A stretch of DNA of 64,000 nucleotides. It comes from CADEDV01 sp036383515. GTDB lineage: Bacteria; Bacteroidota; Bacteroidia; Chitinophagales; Chitinophagaceae. A program made the translations under genes and the position numbers. The number at the start of each line of letters is the position of its first letter. Positions within the stretch are counted from its first letter, which is position 1. Of this stretch, positions 8,561-13,617 are shown piece after piece. The notes below the pieces were generated by a model. That model saw only the letters and a program-made list of their open reading frames with translations. It was not told the origin of the DNA and did no database searches. The DNA lies in NCBI GenBank assembly GCA_036383515.1, contig DASVOE010000072.1, forward strand, positions 51,128 to 115,127, written 5' to 3'.

Positions 8561-8716
8561 CTGTTATGCAGGAAAAGCGCTGATTTTACAGAGTCTTATT
8601 ATAGCCGGGATGATCCTATACGAATCGGGGCGACCTTATTAGCCGTGGAGGACAGGACATATGACGTTGAAGGGATAAGGCACATCAGCGAATTTATCAG
8701 AAAGAAACATTCATGA
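8561..8716 (+). pseudogene. Possible gene remnant (52 open codons without ATG)
   Basis: Between the dihydroorotase-like gene and the LytTR gene, one frame stays open from 8561 to a TGA at 8714-8716. It reads like protein (…DDPIRIGATLLAVEDRTYDV…EFIRKKHS). No ATG or GTG precedes it, and a TAG closes the frame upstream. I cannot assign a family. It may be the eroded C-terminal end of a lost gene or chance. The rest of 8519-9033 holds only the direct repeat listed next. Confidence 0.25.
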
Positions 8717-8800
8717 TGAAGCAGTGCCCGCTTGCCTTTTATAAAGTAATAACCTGAAAAGAGATTAGGTTATGAAACTCGTGGTTTACTGTTTAGAGCT

Positions 8801-8840
8801 AAGAAATCAGTATTAGTACTTATAAGAAATCAGTATTAGT
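8801..8840. promoter_or_regulatory. Tandem 17-bp direct repeat upstream of the LytTR gene
   Basis: AAGAAATCAGTATTAGT occurs at 8801-8817 and again, identical, at 8824-8840, a period of 23 bp or about two helical turns. LytTR-domain regulators bind pairs of direct repeats spaced by about two turns, and the LytTR gene starts 194 bp downstream. An autoregulatory operator is plausible but unproven. Confidence 0.4.
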
Positions 8841-9033
8841 GCTGTTTCTTTGAAAAGATAAAAAACTGAACTTTGAAGCCTATTCGTTAAATCTCTAAAG
8901 TTGCCCCTTGTCTGTTTTACACTCCGTTTTACTCTTTTGACGAAAGAAATCTACCCAAAGGGAATATAAGCCAGGCAGTTCATAATTTTTTGTTTCCATT
9001 TTATTGGAAAAGAATGCCAACAATCATCTTCTG

Positions 9034-9474
9034 ATGGAACGGAATCCCTCTTTTATAGAAAAAACATTGGAACCAGTTTCTCAGCCCGGGGAGAAAAATA
9101 TAGCCTTTTCCAATACTTCTTCCAAAGTTGCAAAAACTGGCACAGAACTAATTCGATTCGAAGAAAAAAGAAAGAGTTACACCTGGGTACAACCCGAAGA
9201 AATATTGTTTGTTAAAAGTGCCGATCATTATGTAAAATCATTAATACAACAGGGGACACAAAAAAAATGGATGATCCGCCATTGTACTATTAAAGACTTG
9301 CTTACTATATTAACCCACGACCATTTTGTACGCCTTAACAAGTTCTACATGATCAACCGCAATCATTTTTCATACATAGATGAAAATGAAAAAGTGCTTT
9401 ACCTGGATGATGGTTTTTCTATTCCCATTTCACATCGCATATCTCCCTTTATAATCGATATACTGAAAGATTAA
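9034..9474 (+). CDS. LytTR-domain DNA-binding regulator without receiver domain
   Basis: A single LytTR DNA-binding domain covers about residues 37-146. It has the typical order of IRFEEKRKSYTWVQPEEILF, SADHYVKS, a HFVRLNKFYMINRNHFSYID core and a DDGFSIPISHRI end. No REC domain is present, so it is either constitutive or controlled through an N-terminal tail of about 35 residues. I chose the ATG at 9034; a TTG at 9004 would add ten residues. Its direct-repeat operator candidate lies upstream and the RiPP-like genes lie downstream on the same strand, so it may control them. Confidence 0.85.
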   Translation: MERNPSFIEKTLEPVSQPGEKNIAFSNTSSKVAKTGTELIRFEEKRKSYTWVQPEEILFVKSADHYVKSLIQQGTQKKWMIRHCTIKDLLTILTHDHFVRLNKFYMINRNHFSYIDENEKVLYLDDGFSIPISHRISPFIIDILKD

Positions 9475-9505
9475 CTATACGTGAAATACGTTTCCCGAAA
9501 TAGTA

Positions 9506-9537
9506 GTTGATATCGGTTTCTTGTAATTCTACTTTTG
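9506..9537 (+). promoter_or_regulatory. Predicted Bacteroidota promoter for the small peptide gene at 9743
   Basis: TACTTTTG at 9530-9537 matches the -7 consensus TAnnTTTG. GTTG at 9506-9509 is a -33-like element with a 20-bp spacer, within the 19-21 bp seen for Bacteroidota sigma factors. It would give a 5' untranslated leader of about 200 nt. Confidence 0.5.
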
Positions 9538-9742
9538 TTTTAAAATGCCATTGCTGGCAAAAAAGATAAACTTGTTTTCTGCAAGGAAAGTACTTATTGC
9601 GATCTGAAATCATGGAGTATTCAGGTCATATCGTTGATAGTTTTATTAAAATCGAATATCCCCGATTAATAAATGGAGTAAACCGAAAAGCCGATAAAGG
9701 GTAGGTATAAAAATATTTTTTAACCATTAAAACTTAATCATT

Positions 9743-10087
9743 ATGGCAGAAGAAAAAAACCAAAGTTCAGCTGGCAACGAGTTAACCAGGGCCACCGCTG
9801 AGGCGAATGGGATTTTTAGCAAAATGGGCCAGGCGATAGACAAGCAGGTAAAAGATGGAGCTGCAGAACTGGATGTGCTTAAAATAGCGGAAGCTGCCGG
9901 TATAAAGCTTGATGAAGCAATATTAAAAGATCTTAAAGTCAACCGCATTATCTTATGTCACCCCTTTATACCCTGGTATATTTGGTATCCATGGCGGCCA
10001 ATCTGGTGCTGGTGGTGGAGCAGGTATTATCCATGGTATAGATGCTGTCCATGGTGGTGGTATCGTTGTCACTGGTATCCGCTTTGA
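9743..10087 (+). CDS. Candidate RiPP precursor peptide, probably frameshifted in its C-terminal part
   Basis: I do not recognise the family. The first ~65 residues look like a soluble helical leader (MAEEKNQSSAGNELTRATAE…DVLKIAEAAGIKLDEAIL). After LKVNRI the reading frame becomes extremely rich in Trp, Tyr, Pro and Cys (HPFIPWYIWYPWRPIW and similar). Shifted by one base, the same DNA reads as a Gly/His-rich peptide (TPLYPGIFGIHGGQSGAGGG…) that stays open to a TGA at about 10170. GGT-rich glycine codons read out of frame give TGG, so the Trp-rich tail may be an artefact of a one-base indel. It precedes a radical SAM maturase and shares its 5' leader with the next small gene, so a modified-peptide precursor is plausible. 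Confidence 0.5.
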   Translation: MAEEKNQSSAGNELTRATAEANGIFSKMGQAIDKQVKDGAAELDVLKIAEAAGIKLDEAILKDLKVNRIILCHPFIPWYIWYPWRPIWCWWWSRYYPWYRCCPWWWYRCHWYPL

Positions 10088-10194
10088 TATTAAAATCGTT
10101 CCAATTCAGTGTCGGGTCTTCCCGGAGGGCCTGACACTTCTCCTTAACTCTATAAAGACACTGCGTTGAATAAAATAGAATATAAACAATCACG

Positions 10195-10428
10195 ATGTGG
10201 TGTTTGGTAGGCCGCACACTTCTATCGGGTATGCAGGATGAGATAAAAGTTCTATTTAAAGAAAACGCGTAAAAATTTATTATTGCTTACCAAGGTGATC
10301 GAAAGAGGTTTGTATCTAAAGATACAGATGATAAATCGATGAATGTGCTGGATACTATTTCAGATGAGACCCGGTTGCATGATAAATACTCCTTTCATGG
10401 TATTGTTATGAGTATTCAAACATCATAA
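10195..10428 (+). pseudogene. Small ORF interrupted by an in-frame TAA
   Basis: From the ATG at 10195 one frame reads MWCLVGRTLLSGMQDEIKVL…KENA, hits TAA at 10270, then continues 51 codons as protein-like sequence (KFIIAYQGDRKRFVSKDTDD… to IVMSIQTS) before TAA at 10426. I cannot name the family. A single nonsense change in a former 76-residue gene, or two unrelated fragments, would both explain it. It lies between the two precursor-like genes of the candidate RiPP locus. Confidence 0.3.
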
Positions 10429-10486
10429 CTTCTCGGTGATTTTATTACGTATAAAAAATATTCTTTAATCATTAAAAACTATTGTT

Positions 10487-10708
10487 ATGGCAAAGTCAGG
10501 CAAAACTTCATTTGTCGTTTCCAATGATAAGAATCCTTCAGTCAAATTAAAACCCGGTCAAAAATTCAAGGTGACAGCCGTTAAGCTCGTTGATTCACGA
10601 TTGAATGCGATCAAGAAGATCGGGTCGAGACTTTGTGGCGGCACATCTACATGCCTTGCATTAGTTGATATAGGTGATGATGTGATTAATCCTAACCCGA
10701 TGAAATGA
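10487..10708 (+). CDS. Small precursor-like peptide coupled to the radical SAM maturase
   Basis: A 73-residue basic peptide. The leader-like part is MAKSGKTSFVVSNDKNPSVK…, and the C-terminal part contains IGSRLCGGTSTCLALVDIGD with two cysteines, ending INPNPMK. Its stop codon overlaps the start of the radical SAM/SPASM gene as ATGA (10705-10708), so translation is likely coupled. Small size, position and coupling are what is expected of a RiPP precursor whose core is modified by the SPASM enzyme, perhaps at the Cys/Thr/Ser segment. The core, the modification and any protease are not visible. The ~45 bp before its ATG closely match those before the gene at 9743. Confidence 0.7.
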   Translation: MAKSGKTSFVVSNDKNPSVKLKPGQKFKVTAVKLVDSRLNAIKKIGSRLCGGTSTCLALVDIGDDVINPNPMK

Positions 10709-12102
10709 AGTATTATAATTCGAGATATAATTTCTGCTTTCCTGCGGGAGCGGATGCCGTGTTATATAATGCTGGCAGCGGATGTACCATAAGTCTACCG
10801 GAGTGCGATCCAAAAAAATTATCGGGTTTGTTGTGCAGTGAAAAGCTATTGTTTGATGAAGATTTTTTTGAAGAAGATACCCTTGGCCTGTTTGTACTTA
10901 ATGGTTTTTTAATAGAAGAGTACCGTAATGAGCTGATGGAGATCCGGGAGCGGTACTGGAATGCCAGGGATGAAACTCCTGTTGTACTTACACTCACAAC
11001 GACGATGGATTGTAATCTTGGTTGCTATTACTGTTATGAAAACCGGAGCAAGCATCAGCTGTCATTCAAAGAAGTCCCTGAGATCATTGAACGACTGGAT
11101 TATTTGTTCAGTAACAGTAAAAAGAGAAGCCTGCATGTTGACTGGTATGGCGGTGAGCCGCTATTAAACCCTGTATTCATTGAAGAAGCTTCAATTGCTA
11201 TTCAGGAATTTTGTTGTCAACGCGGGATCAGTTATCATGCTTCGATCATTTCAAACGGAACAGTTTGGCCGGATGATCTCGAAAGTTTTATATGTCGTCA
11301 TAAAATCAGGCAGGTCCAGATCTCATTTGATGGTCTTAAGGAAAATCACAATAAGAAACGGAGATTCAGAAAAGAATATGCAAATGGTCAAAATTCATTT
11401 GACATTATTGTTGCGCTTATAGACCGACTTCTTAATCATGTGCAGGTTGACATCCGCTTAAATATTGACTTTAGAAATAAAGATGAGGTTGACGAATTCA
11501 TTGAGTTCATCAGGCAGCGTGGCTGGTTCAGCAAAAAATATCCGGCGGTCTTTCAGCCTGCACGCATTGCATCCTATTCGGAACGATCATCATTTCTTGA
11601 GCAAACGCAACTGAGCTTAAATGAATTTGATGAGATACGTCATGCAGTTACGCAAACGCTAAAAGGCGTAACGAAAGTAGAGGAGTCGGAAGTGCCGGAT
11701 GGTTATCCTTTTCCCAAAACTTATGTGTGTGCGGCGCTGGCAAAAAATTCATTTGTCGTTGGTGCTGACAAGCTTATTTACCGGTGCGGGTTGCAGGTAG
11801 GAGAAACCAACAGGGCTGTTGATACGCTCGATAAAAATAGCAATGGCCTCTTCAATGACAGAACATGGTGGGAAGAATTTGATCCAACGCGGCTGCCGTC
11901 TTGCTCAAAATGTTCATTTCTTCCGGTCTGCCTGGGTGGTTGTCCAAAAAAACATTTGGATAGAGATCAGCATGCACTTGATGAACAAAGCCTGTATTGG
12001 AGAAACAATCTTGCCAACAAGGTATTAAGTTATATTGGGGCAGATACTCGTGAAAAAATCATCTTTGGTGAGCCGGATCAGTTCCGGGATGGATATAATT
12101 AG
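10705..12102 (+). CDS. Radical SAM/SPASM peptide maturase
   Basis: A 465-residue radical SAM enzyme that would bind S-adenosylmethionine and at least two Fe-S clusters. Residues 1-90 resemble the N-terminal segment of SPASM peptide maturases (LGLFVLNGFLIEEYRNELME), followed by the cluster motif C103-x3-C107-x2-C110 (MDCNLGCYYCYE). The C-terminal SPASM region carries cysteines near 340 and 365 and the signature C400SKC403SFLPVC409LGGC413. Enzymes of this class install thioether, C-C or similar crosslinks in ribosomal peptides, or act in quinohaem-type maturation. The coupled small gene upstream is the likely substrate. The frame stays open for 44 codons past the TAG stop (see next entry). Confidence 0.9.
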   Translation: MKYYNSRYNFCFPAGADAVLYNAGSGCTISLPECDPKKLSGLLCSEKLLFDEDFFEEDTLGLFVLNGFLIEEYRNELMEIRERYWNARDETPVVLTLTTTMDCNLGCYYCYENRSKHQLSFKEVPEIIERLDYLFSNSKKRSLHVDWYGGEPLLNPVFIEEASIAIQEFCCQRGISYHASIISNGTVWPDDLESFICRHKIRQVQISFDGLKENHNKKRRFRKEYANGQNSFDIIVALIDRLLNHVQVDIRLNIDFRNKDEVDEFIEFIRQRGWFSKKYPAVFQPARIASYSERSSFLEQTQLSLNEFDEIRHAVTQTLKGVTKVEESEVPDGYPFPKTYVCAALAKNSFVVGADKLIYRCGLQVGETNRAVDTLDKNSNGLFNDRTWWEEFDPTRLPSCSKCSFLPVCLGGCPKKHLDRDQHALDEQSLYWRNNLANKVLSYIGADTREKIIFGEPDQFRDGYN

Positions 12103-12237
12103 TGCTGCTCTCCGATATGGGAACAATGTTGCAAATTGAATTCACCGGGTAAACCACAAAAGCAATTTGAATTAGCACACCGGGATGAAATTGAAAGGAT
12201 GGTTAAGGAACAAGAGAGTAAGACTAAAGGACAATAA
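12103..12237 (+). other. In-frame continuation after the maturase TAG stop
   Basis: Directly after the TAG at 12100-12102 the same frame runs for 44 codons (CCSPIWEQCCKLNSPGKPQK… to …RMVKEQESKTKGQ) and ends at TAA 12235-12237. It holds two CC pairs and a charged helix and looks like protein. No ATG is present in it; only a TTG could start a 33-residue peptide. It may be a former C-terminal extension cut off by a nonsense mutation, a small gene with a rare start, or chance. Confidence 0.35.
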
Positions 12238-12326
12238 CACGAATGAATTCAGGTAGTAATCACCTTAAATGGAGCTAGCCGAAAATCCAAAACAAAGAGT
12301 AGGCGTCATTCTAAAATAAATTTAAT

Positions 12327-12563
12327 ATGGCTTCCAATCAATTTGTAGTTGATCTTGGCAATTTGAGTTTGTCGAGCGCACAACGTAAAAGCCTGAATGC
12401 TGCAATTCAAGGTGCTGTTACCAATGAACTCGCCCGGTTCAAACTAACGAAACGAATTGTTTTAATACCTGTTGACAAATGGCCCAAGGGTCCGATACTT
12501 GATGGCATCATTGCCCGACCTTTTGATAAAAATCTAAATAAAAATATCCAGGAGTTTCTTTAA
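12327..12563 (+). CDS. Small protein of the RiPP-like locus, 78 aa
   Basis: I do not recognise a named family. The protein is soluble, with an amphipathic helical middle (SSAQRKSLNAAIQGAVTNEL) after an N-terminal FVVDLGNLSL strand. It ends in a hydrophobic/basic part (KRIVLIPVDKWPKGPIL). It lies 224 bp after the maturase and 9 bp before the Cys-rich gene, so it probably belongs to the same cluster. It could be a second precursor, a carrier or recognition protein, or unrelated. Its Leu-Ser-rich N-terminus followed by a helix looks more like a partner protein than a core peptide. Confidence 0.6.
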   Translation: MASNQFVVDLGNLSLSSAQRKSLNAAIQGAVTNELARFKLTKRIVLIPVDKWPKGPILDGIIARPFDKNLNKNIQEFL

Positions 12564-12572
12564 CGAATAGTT

Positions 12573-13004
12573 ATGCCAGACACGGAATCGCTATGGTGTC
12601 CATCGCATCGCTGTAAACCCGGCTCGCAACTGTTGGGAATACGACAAGACGATGGAGTCGTTGCTATTTTACCAACTCCTTTGCCGATCGATGATGAATT
12701 TATAAAAATGGTTAAGGATGATCCGATGGCACCGGAGCAACGATTCCGGTTTACTAATAAATGTATTGAATCGGGTTGCAATCAATGGACCGGTAAAAGT
12801 TGCGGTGTAGTTGAAAGAATTGTTCAGCACCTCAAAGATTTACCGGTTATCTCAGAACTACCTGCGTGCGGCATCCGGCATAAATGCAGATGGTATCATC
12901 AGCGCAAAGCTGATGCATGTAAAGCATGTCCATTCATAATTACAGAAATAACAGAAGAACAAATACTGGAGTTGCAGGAACAGGAGATTCGTATTGATGC
13001 TTAA
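12573..13004 (+). CDS. Cysteine-rich protein, possible iron-sulfur or zinc binder
   Basis: A 143-residue protein without a recognised family. It has three cysteine groups: C9 and C14 at the start (LWCPSHRCKPG), CIESGCNQWTGKSC in the middle (residues about 64-77), and CGIRHKCRWYHQRKADAC then KAC near the C-terminus (about 99-119). The spacing suggests metal or Fe-S cluster binding. It follows the 78-aa gene by 9 bp, which makes co-expression likely. In this setting an electron-transfer or cluster-carrying partner of the radical SAM enzyme is conceivable, but that is inference. Confidence 0.6.
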   Translation: MPDTESLWCPSHRCKPGSQLLGIRQDDGVVAILPTPLPIDDEFIKMVKDDPMAPEQRFRFTNKCIESGCNQWTGKSCGVVERIVQHLKDLPVISELPACGIRHKCRWYHQRKADACKACPFIITEITEEQILELQEQEIRIDA

Positions 13005-13060
13005 ATCGTGTTGTCCGGAGATTTTGATATTTCTTGATATGACTCGATAGAAACAAAGAA

Positions 13061-13093
13061 AAAGCCTGTAAACATTAACATCTTACAGGCTTT
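13061..13093 (-). terminator. Rho-independent terminator after tRNA-Pro(CGG)
   Basis: Perfect inverted repeat AAAGCCTGTAA (13061-13071) and TTACAGGCTTT (13083-13093). On the minus strand it ends in a T run (CTTTTTCTTTG). It lies 20 bp downstream of the tRNA. It may also stop transcription from the Cys-rich gene on the plus strand. Confidence 0.75.
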
Positions 13094-13112
13094 GATACAA
13101 TTGATCTTTTTG

Positions 13113-13186
13113 TCGGGATGACTGGATTCGAACCAGCGACCCCTTCGTCCCGAACGAAGTACGCTACCGGGCTGCGCTACATCCCG
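13113..13186 (-). tRNA. tRNA-Pro, anticodon CGG
   Basis: A complete 74-nt cloverleaf on the minus strand: acceptor CGGGATG/CATCCCG with discriminator A, D arm GCGC-AGCCCGGTA-GCGT, anticodon stem CTTCG/CGAAG with loop TTCGGGA (anticodon CGG), and a T arm with TTCGAAT. CCA is not encoded. It is the last unit of a tandem tRNA-Pro array. Confidence 0.93.
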
Positions 13187-13200
13187 AGGAATTGTAAAAT

Positions 13201-13236
13201 AAAAAAGACTTTTGAAAAAAATCAAAAGTCTTTTTT
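13201..13236 (-). terminator. Terminator hairpin after the first broken tRNA copy
   Basis: AAAAAAGACTTTTGA (13201-13215) pairs with TCAAAAGTCTTTTTT (13222-13236). On the minus strand the stem ends in a long T run. It sits 3 bp downstream of the tRNA fragment at 13240-13303, the same layout as in the intact units. Confidence 0.7.
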
Positions 13237-13239
13237 AAG

Positions 13240-13303
13240 TCGGGACGGCTAGATTCGAACTAGCGACTCTCCCGCCTCAAGCGGGATGCGTTACCGGGCT
13301 GCA
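13240..13303 (-). pseudogene. tRNA-Pro-like pseudogene missing its 5' end
   Basis: The 3' part matches the neighbouring tRNA-Pro genes: T arm with TTCGAAT, acceptor half CGTCCCG and discriminator A, plus most of the D arm. The 5' acceptor strand and the first D-stem bases are replaced by AT-rich sequence beyond 13303, so no acceptor stem can form. The anticodon arm is TCCCG-CTTGAGG-CGGGA, which would read TGA, not a proline anticodon. It should not give a functional tRNA. Confidence 0.7.
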
Positions 13304-13322
13304 CAATAATTTATTGCATAAA

Positions 13323-13353
13323 AAAAGACCCTTGAAAAATCAAGAGTCTCTTT
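13323..13353 (-). terminator. Terminator hairpin after tRNA-Pro(GGG)
   Basis: Near-perfect inverted repeat AAAGACCCTTGA / TCAAGAGTCTCTTT around a short A-rich loop, followed on the minus strand by a T run. It lies 5 bp downstream of the GGG tRNA. Confidence 0.65.
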
Positions 13354-13358
13354 ATAAG

Positions 13359-13432
13359 TCGGGACGACTAGATTCGAACTAGCGACCCCTTGCACCCCAT
13401 GCAAGTGCGCTACCGGGCTGCGCTACGTCCCG
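13359..13432 (-). tRNA. tRNA-Pro, anticodon GGG
   Basis: A complete 74-nt cloverleaf on the minus strand: acceptor CGGGACG/CGTCCCG with discriminator A, D stem GCGC/GCGC, anticodon stem CTTGC/GCAAG with loop ATGGGGT (anticodon GGG), and T stem GCTAG/CTAGT with TTCGAAT. CCA is not encoded. Confidence 0.94.
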
Positions 13433-13510
13433 AACTTTATCTGCTTATATTATAAAACAGAAGGGGAAAATTTTTATTTCAAAAGAACTATTCAATTGCT
13501 CAATCATCGT

Positions 13511-13561
13511 GCGACCCTCCCGCCTTAAGCGGGGTGCGCTACCGGACTGCGCTACGTCCCG
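13511..13561 (-). pseudogene. tRNA-Pro-like pseudogene missing its 3' half
   Basis: The 5' acceptor strand CGGGACG, the D arm and an anticodon arm are present, but homology ends after GGGTCGCAC and no T arm or 3' acceptor follows. The anticodon arm CCCCG-CTTAAGG-CGGGA would give TAA. It is the first, truncated unit of the array. Confidence 0.65.
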
Positions 13562-13617
13562 AACTATTCGGGGTGGCAAATGTATGATTTAATCAGGGAA
13601 ATCTGAAAAGCCCTGCG

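Noticed and set aside
9966..10217. Minus-strand frame of 83 codons opposite the first precursor gene
   Set aside because: It is the complement of GGT/GAT-rich coding DNA (Thr/Asp/Met-rich) and has no start signal.
9743..12237. Alternative genetic code or stop readthrough across the RiPP locus, because TAA, TAG and a frameshift all interrupt plausible frames
   Set aside because: The long genes of the window use all three stops normally, and each interruption is of a different kind. Local decay or sequence error is simpler.
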